Assembly: GCA_020025575.1 (NCBI GenBank)
Contig: JAHHRW010000013.1
Coordinates: forward strand, 1 to 50,955
DNA length: 50,955 bases
Direction of reading: 5' to 3'
DNA from: Oscillospiraceae bacterium
GTDB lineage: Bacteria > Bacillota > Clostridia > Oscillospirales > Oscillospiraceae
The position numbers were made by a program, and so were the translations under genes. This document shows positions 7,941-14,732 of this stretch, piece after piece (within the stretch, counting starts at the first letter, position 1; each line of letters begins with the position of its first letter). The notes below the pieces were generated by a model, which saw only the letters and a program-made list of their open reading frames with translations, ran no database searches and was not told where the DNA came from.

Positions 7941-8140
7941 TTGGTCATGCCATAGATTTTTTTCTCGTAATAGGCCTTAGGAATTCGTCCACAGATGGTG
8001 GTATAACCCAGTTCTTTCAACTCCTCATTCCAACCTGCGATCATTCGATATGCGAACGGCTTAGAAATCTGCAAATCTTGCATAACGGTTTCAACTCTCA
8101 CATACAGCTGATCCTTTTTGGGCTTTACAGATGTTTTCAT
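7934..8140 (-). CDS. Excisionase-like small DNA-binding protein
   Basis: A 68-residue protein with a helix-turn-helix of the kind seen in element excisionases and MerR-like small proteins: VMQDLQISKPFAYRMIAGWNEEL, then LGYTTICGRIPKAYYEKKIYG. It likely binds the element ends to promote excision by the integrase or regulates the operon. The start at 8140 has AGGAGG with 6 nt spacing; the longer frame to 8176 includes the leader. It is the first gene of the minus-strand operon driven by the promoter at 8205-8233, followed by the winged-helix protein and integrase. Confidence 0.7.
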   Translation of the reverse strand: MKTSVKPKKDQLYVRVETVMQDLQISKPFAYRMIAGWNEELKELGYTTICGRIPKAYYEKKIYGMTKE

Positions 8141-8178
8141 TTTTATCCTCCTGTACATTATTCTTTGAATGTGCATAC

Positions 8179-8281
8179 AAGTTCACATTTTGTTCCCTAT
8201 ATTTATATTATTTTAAATCTCCCAATTTGTCAACCTGTATTTTATAAAGTTCACATATTGTACTTGACATTGTATGTACAA
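8179..8281. promoter_or_regulatory. Operator-like repeats between divergent element promoters
   Basis: A 15-bp direct repeat occurs twice with one mismatch: AAGTTCACATTTTGT (8179-8193) and AAGTTCACATATTGT (8247-8261). The second touches an inverted repeat TTGTAC (8258-8263) / GTACAA (8276-8281) that spans the -35 box of the regulator promoter. The first lies just downstream of the -10 box of the excisionase promoter. This layout fits binding by the divergent XRE protein to repress both promoters. Confidence 0.6.
8205..8233 (-). promoter_or_regulatory. Promoter of the excisionase-int operon
   Basis: On the minus strand TTGACA is followed 17 nt later by TAATAT, with the start codon at 8140. 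The -35 box is perfect and the -10 box is near-consensus. Confidence 0.65.
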
Positions 8282-8290
8282 AGTTATAAA
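8264..8290 (+). promoter_or_regulatory. Promoter of the XRE regulator
   Basis: TTGACA (8264-8269) and TATAAA (8285-8290) with a short 15-nt spacer, just upstream of the regulator. The spacer is below optimum, and the -35 lies inside the operator-like inverted repeat. Confidence 0.5.
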
Positions 8291-8316
8291 ATGAAAAATA
8301 GAGAGGAGTGCGTTCT

Positions 8317-8832
8317 ATGGATGTAGGTGCAAAAATTAAATATTATCGAGAACTTAGAGGCTTGAGTCAGAAGCAATTATCTGATTTATCAGGAATTCCT
8401 CTCGGTACTTTGAAAAAATATGAAATCAGCAATAGAAATCCCAAAGAAGAACCATTGCGGAGGATTGCTGCTGCTTTACATATCAGCATCACCGCCTTTG
8501 ATGATATTCATTTTGAAACGATCGGGGATATTGCCCCATATCTTTTTGCTATTTCCAAGCTCGGAGACGTTCAATTCCACGGTAAAAAGACAGATGATGG
8601 TAAATTTGATGCAAATGATTTATCCATTTCTTTCAAATCCCCCGTCCTCAAGCATTTTCTGAAAGAATGGGCGGATAGCAAATCCATTATCGATCATCTT
8701 AGAAACGAAGCTAAAAAATCACCAGACACAACCGCTAAAGACTATCTCTTAAACCGTGCTGATGAAATTGAGCAAGAACTTGAATTACGTATGGTCGATT
8801 CCCAGATGCTTGTCAAACAGCAAAAAAAATAA
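8317..8832 (+). CDS. XRE-family helix-turn-helix regulator
   Basis: A 171-residue repressor-like protein. The N-terminal XRE domain is clear: GAKIKYYRELRGLSQKQLSDLSG, then GTLKKYEISNRNPKEEPLRRIAAAL. The C-terminal part has no peptidase motif and is mostly helical, so it may serve in dimerisation. The start at 8317 has GAGAGGAG about 8 nt upstream. It is transcribed divergently from the excisionase-integrase operon, with operator-like repeats between, which points to control of excision and of its own expression. A perfect terminator hairpin follows. Confidence 0.85.
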   Translation: MDVGAKIKYYRELRGLSQKQLSDLSGIPLGTLKKYEISNRNPKEEPLRRIAAALHISITAFDDIHFETIGDIAPYLFAISKLGDVQFHGKKTDDGKFDANDLSISFKSPVLKHFLKEWADSKSIIDHLRNEAKKSPDTTAKDYLLNRADEIEQELELRMVDSQMLVKQQKK

Positions 8833-8857
8833 GGAGCCGAAAGGCTCCTTACTTTTT
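8831..8857 (+). terminator. Terminator of the XRE regulator
   Basis: Perfect 8-bp arms AAGGAGCC and GGCTCCTT with a GAAA loop are followed by AC and six T. The stop codon of the regulator overlaps the first base of the hairpin. Confidence 0.85.
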
Positions 8858-8906
8858 TGCTATCACTTTTTCTAGGATTCCCGTACAAAGTGCAAGCATT
8901 TTGCAA

Positions 8907-8950
8907 GCAAAAAGCCCGGAAACCGTGCATTTGCAAGGCTTCCGGGCTTT
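8907..8950 (-). terminator. Terminator of guaA
   Basis: On the minus strand the arms AAAGCCCGGAA and TTCCGGGCTTT (8940-8950 and 8911-8921) are followed by a run of T before GCTTGC. It begins 7 bases after the guaA stop. Confidence 0.8.
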
Positions 8951-8956
8951 ATTATA

Positions 8957-9934
8957 TTATTCCCACTCGATGGTGCCGATGGGCTTGGGAGTCAAGTCCA
9001 GGACAACACGGTTGATACCGGGGACCTCATGGGTGATACGGTCGGTGATGTGGTGCAGGATGGGGTAGGGGATTTCCTCGATGGTGGCGGTCATAGCATC
9101 GACGGTGTTGACTGCACGGATGATTGCGGGCCAACCCTCATAACGCTTGCCGTCCTTGACACCAACGCTCTTGAAGTCGGGTACTGCAACGAAGTACTGC
9201 CAAACGTGGTTCAGACCATTCTTGTCAAATTCCTCACGCAGAATGGCGTCGGCCTCACGCAGAGCATTCAGACGGTCACGGGTAATAGCACCCAGGCAGC
9301 GAACGCCCAGACCGGGGCCGGGGAAAGGCTGACGGTAGACCATATGGTGGGGCAGGCCCAGAGCTTCGCCCACAACACGGACTTCGTCCTTAAACAGCAG
9401 CTTTACGGGCTCAACCAGTTCCATGTCCATCTCTTCGGGCAGACCGCCAACATTGTGGTGAGCCTTAACGCCCTTGGACTCCAGAATGTCGGGGTAGATG
9501 GTACCCTGTGCCAGGAAGGAGATACCTTCCAGCTTTGCAGCCTCTTCGTCAAAGATTTTGATGAATTCTTCGCCGATGATCTTACGCTTTCTTTCGGGCT
9601 CGGACACGCCAGCCAGCAGGTCCAGATAACGGTCGGTAGCATCAATGTAGATCAAATTGGCATCCATCTGCTCGCCGAAGACTCTGATCACATCTTCGCT
9701 TTCGCCCTTACGCATCAGGCCGTGGTTCACATGGACACAGACCAGCTGCTTGCCAATGGCTTTGATCAATAGTGCTGCAACAACGGAAGAGTCAACACCA
9801 CCAGACAGAGCCAGCAGAACCTTTTTATCACCTACCTGTTCGCGGATGGCGGCAACCTGCTCGGCGATAAAGGCGTTGGCAAGCTCTGGAGTAGAAATAC
9901 GCTCCATGGTATCGGGTCTTACATTGGGATTCAT
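8957..9934 (-). CDS. guaA: GMP synthase, ATP-pyrophosphatase subunit without glutaminase domain
   Basis: This enzyme adenylates XMP and aminates it to GMP. The 325-residue protein contains the ATP-pyrophosphatase P-loop SGGVDSS near residue 44, and the dimerisation and XMP-binding part with YRQPFPGPGLGVRCLG and the C-terminal PKPIGTIEWE. The N-terminal class I glutamine amidotransferase domain present in ordinary bacterial GuaA of about 510 residues is missing. The start at 9934 has AGGAGG 7 nt upstream, and no glutaminase gene is beside it. A separate glutaminase subunit (as in archaeal two-subunit enzymes) may be elsewhere, or the enzyme may use ammonia. The promoter is at 10010-10038. The 3' end faces the mobile element. 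Confidence 0.92.
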   Translation of the reverse strand: MNPNVRPDTMERISTPELANAFIAEQVAAIREQVGDKKVLLALSGGVDSSVVAALLIKAIGKQLVCVHVNHGLMRKGESEDVIRVFGEQMDANLIYIDATDRYLDLLAGVSEPERKRKIIGEEFIKIFDEEAAKLEGISFLAQGTIYPDILESKGVKAHHNVGGLPEEMDMELVEPVKLLFKDEVRVVGEALGLPHHMVYRQPFPGPGLGVRCLGAITRDRLNALREADAILREEFDKNGLNHVWQYFVAVPDFKSVGVKDGKRYEGWPAIIRAVNTVDAMTATIEEIPYPILHHITDRITHEVPGINRVVLDLTPKPIGTIEWE

Positions 9935-10009
9935 AGTAATTCCTCCTGTTATTGAAATGGGTGAAAAACAGCGTTACATTCATCAATAAATCTGATTTTC
10001 GATAGAAAC

Positions 10010-10038
10010 ATTGTACTGCAATCTTTTCCGCAAATCAA
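10010..10038 (-). promoter_or_regulatory. Promoter of guaA
   Basis: On the minus strand TTGATT, 17 nt and TACAAT precede a leader of about 70 bases. No purine riboswitch signature is visible in that leader. Confidence 0.6.
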
Positions 10039-10106
10039 CAAAAAAATTCAACTTTTTTGACAAGCAAATTTCGTGCGTTTCGACCAAAAAGGTGTGTGGA
10101 ATTTTG

Positions 10107-10135
10107 TTGAGTGAAACAAAAAAGCGTGTTATAAT
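10107..10135 (+). promoter_or_regulatory. Promoter of the DUF2156-like gene pair
   Basis: TTGAGT (10107-10112), 17 nt, TATAAT (10130-10135), just before the ribosome binding site AGAAAGGAG. Confidence 0.6.
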
Positions 10136-10157
10136 AAGAAAGAAAGGAGTGTGCCTT

Positions 10158-11069
10158 ATGATTGAATTTGAAAAACTTGATCTGAGTAATAAAGATAAAT
10201 ATTTACCGTATTTGCAAACATCTGCCCACAGGGGGTGTGGATATTCCCTTGCGAACCTCTACATGTGGGGTCGTCAGAAGGTCGCAATCGTAGGGGGACG
10301 TCTTGCCATTTTCTCCCATTATGCAGGAAATACCGTGTATCCTTTCCCCGTTGGCAATGCGGATCCCAAAGAGGCCGTGGATGCCATTATCCATGATGCC
10401 CAGCAGCGTGGCATTCCCTGCCGTTTTACCGGCCTTAGCTGTGAGGACAAGCAGTTCCTTGAGAAAGAATATCCAGGGAAATTCCGCTATCACTGTGGCC
10501 GTGATAATTTTGACTATGTGTACGACATCAATGATCTTGCAGATCTGAAGGGTAGAAAGTTCCAGCAGAAACGCAATCATGTAAACAAGTTTGTGCAGAC
10601 TTTCCCGGATTATTATGTAAAACCGCTGGATGAAACCACTTTGCCGGGCTGCAGAAATATGGTGGATAACTGGTATTACCGCAGAAACATCGAAAATCCC
10701 CATGAAGACATCCAGATGGAGCAGGTAGCCCTCGGCCGCGCATTCCGAAATTATCAGGAGCTTGGATTGGATGGACTGGTACTGTATGCCGGCGGCAAGC
10801 TTGCGGCTGTGACCATGGGGTCTTTTTTGGACGATGAAACGGTGGATGTCCACTTTGAGAAGGCTGATTCTGACATTCCCGGTGCATATGCCATGATTAA
10901 CCGGGAGTTTGCAAGATATCTGCGGGACAAGTACCCCAACCTGCGGTATTTGAACCGAGAGGACGATTTGGGGAGCGCTGGTTTGCGAAAAGCAAAGCTT
11001 TCCTATAATCCCCACCATATGGTGGAAAAATGTTGGGCGCATTTAATCGTGGAGGAGTACGATGATTGA
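10158..11069 (+). CDS. DUF2156-like protein (phosphatidylglycerol lysyltransferase C-terminal fold)
   Basis: A 303-residue protein related to the C-terminal acyltransferase-like domain of lysyl-phosphatidylglycerol synthases, known as DUF2156. Supporting stretches are SLANLYMWG near the N-terminus, KGRKFQQKRNHVNKF in the middle (basic, typical of the family), and GLVLYAGGKLAAVTMGS with the later VHFEKAD and INREFARYL segments of the GNAT-like fold. There is no transmembrane flippase part. The start at 10158 follows AAAGGAGT; upstream codons in the same frame lie across the promoter and are not used. It overlaps the next gene, another acetyltransferase, by 8 bases. The substrate is unknown; an aminoacyl or acyl transfer is inferred. 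Confidence 0.8.
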   Translation: MIEFEKLDLSNKDKYLPYLQTSAHRGCGYSLANLYMWGRQKVAIVGGRLAIFSHYAGNTVYPFPVGNADPKEAVDAIIHDAQQRGIPCRFTGLSCEDKQFLEKEYPGKFRYHCGRDNFDYVYDINDLADLKGRKFQQKRNHVNKFVQTFPDYYVKPLDETTLPGCRNMVDNWYYRRNIENPHEDIQMEQVALGRAFRNYQELGLDGLVLYAGGKLAAVTMGSFLDDETVDVHFEKADSDIPGAYAMINREFARYLRDKYPNLRYLNREDDLGSAGLRKAKLSYNPHHMVEKCWAHLIVEEYDD

Positions 11070-11820
11070 GTTTGCGGACGGCTTTGCTGTTGCGCAGCAG
11101 GAGCTGAAACGTCTGTGGGAAAAGGCATTTGGCGATGAGCAGACCTTTATCGAAACTTTTTTTGAAACGGCCTACGCCCCGGAGTGCTGCCGGGTGGCAA
11201 TTCAGGATGGGAAACTTGCTGGAATGCTTTTCTGGTTTGACTGTTCCTTAGCATCAGAGAAAATTGCTTATATTTACGGTGTTGCGACAGATCCCACCGT
11301 GCAGGGGCAGGGGGTAGCCACGGAGCTGATGAAAAATGTCCACAGTTTGCTCCAAAACAGTGGCTATTCCGGAGCCATCCTAGTTCCCGGATCAGAAAAT
11401 TTATTCCGCTTTTATGAAAAGCGTGGATATGCTGTGGTGGGGCGTGTTTCCGAAGGAGTTGCGCAGGCGTCTGAAAGTGTACGGATAGAGCGTGTGGATG
11501 CAGATACTTATGGGCAGCTGCGTGAGAAAATGCTGCCGCCCAATGCTGTGCATCAACAGGGGCGGAATATGGCATTTCTGGACCGCTTGGCAGACTGCTA
11601 TTGCGGGGATGGATTTGCGGCGGCAATCAGCAAGGAAGAACCCAAAAGCTGCATGGAATATCTGGGAGATGTCAGCAAAATCTCCGGCTTGGCGGGCGCA
11701 CTGGGATGCGGCAGCCTTCCCTATCGGCAGCCGGGGCAGGGCAGAGCGTTTGCTATGGGCATGGGCTTTCATGGCGTATCTTTTCCGCAGGATATCTATT
11801 TTGGACTTGCATTTGATTAG
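11062..11820 (+). CDS. GNAT-family N-acetyltransferase
   Basis: A 252-residue acetyltransferase. The acetyl-CoA binding motif A is clear: IYGVATDPTVQGQGVATELM (about 72-91), followed by GAILVPGSENLFRFYEKRGY, the normal motif B. The first 60 residues match the start of GNAT proteins (LKRLWEKAFGDE), while the last 110 residues are variable and may bind the acceptor. It begins inside the end of the DUF2156-like gene, so the two are translationally coupled. The acceptor is unknown. Confidence 0.85.
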   Translation: MIEFADGFAVAQQELKRLWEKAFGDEQTFIETFFETAYAPECCRVAIQDGKLAGMLFWFDCSLASEKIAYIYGVATDPTVQGQGVATELMKNVHSLLQNSGYSGAILVPGSENLFRFYEKRGYAVVGRVSEGVAQASESVRIERVDADTYGQLREKMLPPNAVHQQGRNMAFLDRLADCYCGDGFAAAISKEEPKSCMEYLGDVSKISGLAGALGCGSLPYRQPGQGRAFAMGMGFHGVSFPQDIYFGLAFD

Positions 11821-11873
11821 GGAAAAGGAATGGCGCTGGAGAAAGATTCTTTTGGATTTTCTGGAATCACATC

Positions 11874-11902
11874 TTGCAATTTTCTTAAAAATCCGCAATA
11901 AT
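11874..11902 (+). promoter_or_regulatory. Probable promoter of xpt
   Basis: TTGCAA, 17 nt, AATAAT, about 30 bases before the xpt start. The leader is too short for a purine riboswitch. Confidence 0.45.
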
Positions 11903-11934
11903 ATAGATAATACATGAACCAATGGAGGTTAGTT

Positions 11935-12513
11935 ATGGAAGCACTGAAACAACGAATTTGTCAGGATGGACGCATTTTGCCCGGTAACATCGTAAAGGTA
12001 GATGGATTTCTGAATCATCAGGTGGATACGACGTTTTTGGGCGAGATCGCAGATGAGTTTGAAAAGTATTTTGATATCAGCAAGATTACAAAGATTCTGA
12101 CCGCAGAAGCCAGCGGAATTGCACTGGCCGCAGTGTGCTCCTATAAATACGGCATTCCAATGGTCTTTGCGAAAAAGGCAAAGAGCGACAATATTGAGGG
12201 GGGACTGTATCGCAGCGATGTCTTCTCCTATACATATAAAAAGAAAGTTACCCTGATTTGCTCCGCCGACTGGATTACCCCGAAGGATCATGTTCTGGTG
12301 ATTGATGATTTCATGGCCAATGGCGAGGCAATGCGTGGCCTGCTGGGTATCGTGGAGCAGGCAGGTGCAAAGCTCGAGGGCATTGGCGTGGCCATTGAAA
12401 AGGGATTCCAGCACGGCGGTGACAAGCTCCGTGCAGAGGGCTACCCCCTGAAGTCTTTGGCAATCATCGATTCAGCAGACGAAAATGGCTTTGTCTTCCG
12501 TGAAGAAGAATAA
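11935..12513 (+). CDS. xpt: Xanthine phosphoribosyltransferase
   Basis: A cytosolic purine salvage enzyme that makes XMP from xanthine and PRPP; XMP then feeds GMP synthase, encoded nearby. The 192-residue length is normal. The PRPP-binding motif VLVIDDFMANGEAMRGL is visible around residue 122, and the N-terminus MEALKQRICQDGRILPGNIVKVDGFLNHQVD matches the family. The start at 11935 is preceded by TGGAGG with 6 nt spacing; an upstream in-frame ATG at 11914 lies before that site and is less likely. It ends at a strong bidirectional terminator shared with queT. Confidence 0.93.
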   Translation: MEALKQRICQDGRILPGNIVKVDGFLNHQVDTTFLGEIADEFEKYFDISKITKILTAEASGIALAAVCSYKYGIPMVFAKKAKSDNIEGGLYRSDVFSYTYKKKVTLICSADWITPKDHVLVIDDFMANGEAMRGLLGIVEQAGAKLEGIGVAIEKGFQHGGDKLRAEGYPLKSLAIIDSADENGFVFREEE

Positions 12514-12530
12514 ACAGGCATATATACGAA

Positions 12531-12567
12531 AAAACAGCTGCCACCCCAAAAGGGTGGCAGCTGTTTT
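12531..12567. terminator. Bidirectional terminator between xpt and queT
   Basis: Perfect 16-bp arms (12531-12546 and 12552-12567) with A-rich and T-rich flanks on either side of a CAAAA loop. The convergent genes xpt and queT both end here. Confidence 0.9.
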
Positions 12568-12594
12568 GGTTTGTCAAAGAAAACCCGTTTATGA

Positions 12595-13119
12595 TTACAG
12601 CAGTTTTTTGTACAGATCCCGACGCATCAGGGCAAGGTACAGCACGCTGCCCAGAACAAACAGAACGATGAGTTCGCCCAGCGCCACATAGAGGGCGTTG
12701 ATCCAGAAGGCTGCCATGGTAAAGCCGGTATCGCCCAGATAGACGGTCAGTTCCCAGCCTACCAAAACGGAATTCCATGCGGCGGGCATCAAAAGACCCA
12801 GAATGGGGAGCTTAAACTGCTTGAAGTTACGAACTTTCCACATACACCATGCGGCAAGCAAGGTGGCAAGACTTCCCACGATGGGGTCCAGAGGCAGAGC
12901 GCCTGCATAGCTCAGGTTAAAGAGCAGACAGCCTACGGTTAAGCCCCAGATGGCAGCGGGGGTAAAGAATGCCAGAACGCACAGCGCTTCGGAAATGCGG
13001 CACTGGATGGTCCAAGTGGTAGAACCGGGCAGCAGCAGATTTTGCAGGTGTGTAAGGGTAAAGTACATGGCTGCAATGATGGCGCCTCTTGTGATTTGTT
13101 TGGTGTTTTTTGTCATCAT
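12595..13119 (-). CDS. queT: QueT-type ECF transporter substrate-binding component
   Basis: A 174-residue hydrophobic protein that works as the S component of an energy-coupling factor transporter for queuosine precursors. About six membrane segments can be seen, with the family-like stretches RGAIIAAMYFTLTHLQNLLLPG, IQCRISEALCVLAFFTPAAIWGLTVGCLLFN, GALPLDPIVGSLATLLAA and NALYVALGELIVLF. The start is set at 13119 by TAGGAGTG with about 5 nt spacing; the frame continues to 13218 across the leader. A preQ1 riboswitch plus terminator sits just upstream, which supports the transport assignment independently. The ECF ATPases and T component are not in the window. Confidence 0.92.
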   Translation of the reverse strand: MMTKNTKQITRGAIIAAMYFTLTHLQNLLLPGSTTWTIQCRISEALCVLAFFTPAAIWGLTVGCLLFNLSYAGALPLDPIVGSLATLLAAWCMWKVRNFKQFKLPILGLLMPAAWNSVLVGWELTVYLGDTGFTMAAFWINALYVALGELIVLFVLGSVLYLALMRRDLYKKLL

Positions 13120-13170
13120 AGATTCACTCCTAATAGAAAAAAGGGCAGTATCCCACCACCCGATAAAAAC

Positions 13171-13196
13171 AAAAAAATGGGTGCCCACGCACCCAT
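13171..13196 (-). terminator. Intrinsic terminator of the preQ1 riboswitch
   Basis: Arms ATGGGTGC and GCACCCAT (13189-13196 and 13177-13184 read on the minus strand) with a GTGG loop are followed by seven T. It lies between the aptamer and the queT start, so it is the expression platform for transcriptional shut-off. Confidence 0.85.
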
Positions 13197-13220
13197 CCAA
13201 ACCCGCCCTAGCGAGCAAAT

Positions 13221-13260
13221 CCTAGTTTTGTTTAAGGACAGGATGGTTACGAACTGTCCT
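13221..13260 (-). ncRNA. preQ1-I riboswitch aptamer upstream of queT
   Basis: On the minus strand, stem P1 is formed by AGGACAG and CTGTCCT around the loop TTCGTAACCATC, followed by an A-rich tail TTAAACAAAACTAGG. This matches the small class I preQ1 aptamer: a single hairpin with GTTC and A-C-C-A-N-C-C loop elements and a 3' A-rich strand ending in ACTA. It lies between a strong promoter and a terminator, upstream of queT. Binding of preQ1 should favour the terminator and lower transporter expression. Confidence 0.8.
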
Positions 13261-13275
13261 ATGCAATTGTTCTCA

Positions 13276-13304
13276 ATTGTACCATCTATCCTCGGGGTTG
13301 TCAA
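13276..13304 (-). promoter_or_regulatory. Promoter of the queT riboswitch transcript
   Basis: On the minus strand TTGACA, 17 nt, TACAAT. The inferred transcription start is a few bases before the aptamer. Confidence 0.8.
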
Positions 13305-13514
13305 CACAGCGATGCAAGGGAAAACGAAACACATTGGTACACAAAGTGTGTGTGATAGAATTGTGAAATGTGCACAAATAGAGTTGTATATTATGCCAAA
13401 AGCTTATCGAAATGTGAATTGTGTACTTCCAATTTTCCATATGTGGTTGTATAATTATGATGTGATATTACGGAATTTGGGAATTGCCCGATTCAGCAAT
13501 TAGGAGGAAATGAT
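13305..13514 (+). promoter_or_regulatory. galK leader and promoter region
   Basis: An A+T-rich stretch upstream of galK. A TATAAT at 13450-13455 has a weak -35 (TTCCAA, 17-nt spacer). The words AATTGTG and AATGTG occur in several places (for example around 13360-13370 and 13411-13421), and a TTGTG...CACAA inverted pair surrounds 13360-13376; these could bind a sugar-responsive regulator. No regulator gene is adjacent. Promoter placement is uncertain. Confidence 0.4.
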
Positions 13515-14732
13515 ATGCGCGTACCGACTCTGTATTTGAACCCACAGCGCAAGAAAGCGTTGGACAAGGGTTTCTATGATATTTTTGGCAGCCAACCGGA
13601 ATGCTATTTTTCTGCCCCCGGCCGAACAGAAATCTCCGGGAATCACACGGATCATCAGCGTGGTCGTGTTCTTGCCGGTGCAGTCAATCTGGATACCCAG
13701 GCGGCTGTGCGTGTCAATGGCACAAATGTCATCCGCATTCAGTCTCAGGGCTATCCCATGTGTGAGGTGGATCTGAGCATGCTGGAGCCCGTGGAAACAG
13801 AGATCAATGCGACTCCCGCTCTGGTTCGCGGTGTTGCAGCCCGTTTTGTGCAGCTTGGCTGTCAGGTAGGGGGCTTTGATGCTTATGCAGAGTCCACAGT
13901 TCTGCCCGGCTCCGGTCTGAGCTCCTCTGCTGCCTACGAGGTTTTGATCGGCACCATTATCAATCATCTGTTCTTCGATGCCAAGGTTTCTCAGCCTGAG
14001 ATCGCCCAGATCGGTCAGTATGCAGAGAATGTGTTCTTTGGCAAGCCCTGCGGACTGATGGATCAGACCGCCTCTGCCGTTGGCGGTTTGGTAACCATCG
14101 ATTTTGCAGACAAGGATCATCCAGTCATACGCCCTGTGAACTTTGATTTTTCTGCAACAGGTCATGCCCTGTGTATCATCGATACCCGTGCAGATCACGC
14201 AGACCTGACTGACGAATATGCAGCGGTTCCGCAGGAATTAAAGGCGGTCAGTGACTATTTTGGCAAGGAAGTCATTACACAGATCGATGAGGCAGATTTC
14301 TATGCGGCTATTCCCGAACTGCGCCAACGCTGCGGCGATCGTGCGGTTATGCGTACCATCCATGAATACAACGAAAATCGCAGGGTTCCTCAGCAGGTGG
14401 AGTGTCTGGAAAAGGGGGACTTTGCAGGTTTCCTGAAACTGACCAAGGAGTCCGGGTTCTCATCCTGGATGTACTTACAGAATGTCATTCCAGCCGGTTA
14501 TGTCAAGCAACAGGCGATGGCTGTGGCGTTGGGACTTTGTGAGCACTATCTTCAGGGCAAGGGCGCTTACCGTGTTCACGGCGGTGGCTTTGCAGGCACG
14601 GTTCAGGCATTCGTTCCCCAGGAAATTCTGGAATCCTTCCGTGCCGGTATTGATGCAGCATTGGGCGAGGGAGCTTGCCATGTGCTGGATATCCGTCCTC
14701 AGGGCGGGGTAAAAATGGAGGTATGCTCATAA
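13515..14732 (+). CDS. galK: Galactokinase
   Basis: A cytosolic GHMP kinase that phosphorylates galactose to galactose-1-phosphate, the first step of the Leloir pathway. The 405-residue protein shows the galactokinase signature in a variant form, PGRTEISGNHTDHQRG (about 34-49). The ATP-binding GHMP motif VLPGSGLSSSAAYEV (about 130-144) and the C-terminal motif GAYRVHGGGFAGTVQAF are also visible. Length is normal. The start has AGGAGG with 7 nt spacing. The galT start overlaps its stop by one base, so the two are translationally coupled. A galE epimerase is not in the window. Confidence 0.93.
   Translation: MRVPTLYLNPQRKKALDKGFYDIFGSQPECYFSAPGRTEISGNHTDHQRGRVLAGAVNLDTQAAVRVNGTNVIRIQSQGYPMCEVDLSMLEPVETEINATPALVRGVAARFVQLGCQVGGFDAYAESTVLPGSGLSSSAAYEVLIGTIINHLFFDAKVSQPEIAQIGQYAENVFFGKPCGLMDQTASAVGGLVTIDFADKDHPVIRPVNFDFSATGHALCIIDTRADHADLTDEYAAVPQELKAVSDYFGKEVITQIDEADFYAAIPELRQRCGDRAVMRTIHEYNENRRVPQQVECLEKGDFAGFLKLTKESGFSSWMYLQNVIPAGYVKQQAMAVALGLCEHYLQGKGAYRVHGGGFAGTVQAFVPQEILESFRAGIDAALGEGACHVLDIRPQGGVKMEVCS

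Larger units (their letters stand above)
4858..8860. mobile_element. Remnant integrative/mobilisable element
   Basis: A cluster of mobile-element functions: a broken Cys-rich small gene, MobC, a candidate oriT, an RHH-like mobilisation protein, a tyrosine integrase, an iteron array, a winged-helix protein, an excisionase-like protein and a divergent XRE regulator. No relaxase, ATPase or type IV secretion gene is present, so it appears mobilisation-defective or part of a larger island. The right boundary probably lies between the regulator's terminator and the 3' end of guaA. The left boundary is not seen, and the restriction locus at 1-4543 could be cargo. No direct-repeat att pair could be found within the window. 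Confidence 0.65.

Noticed and set aside
11820..11935. Possible purine riboswitch before xpt
   Set aside because: The leader between the likely promoter and the start is only about 30 bases, and the conserved aptamer loops are absent.
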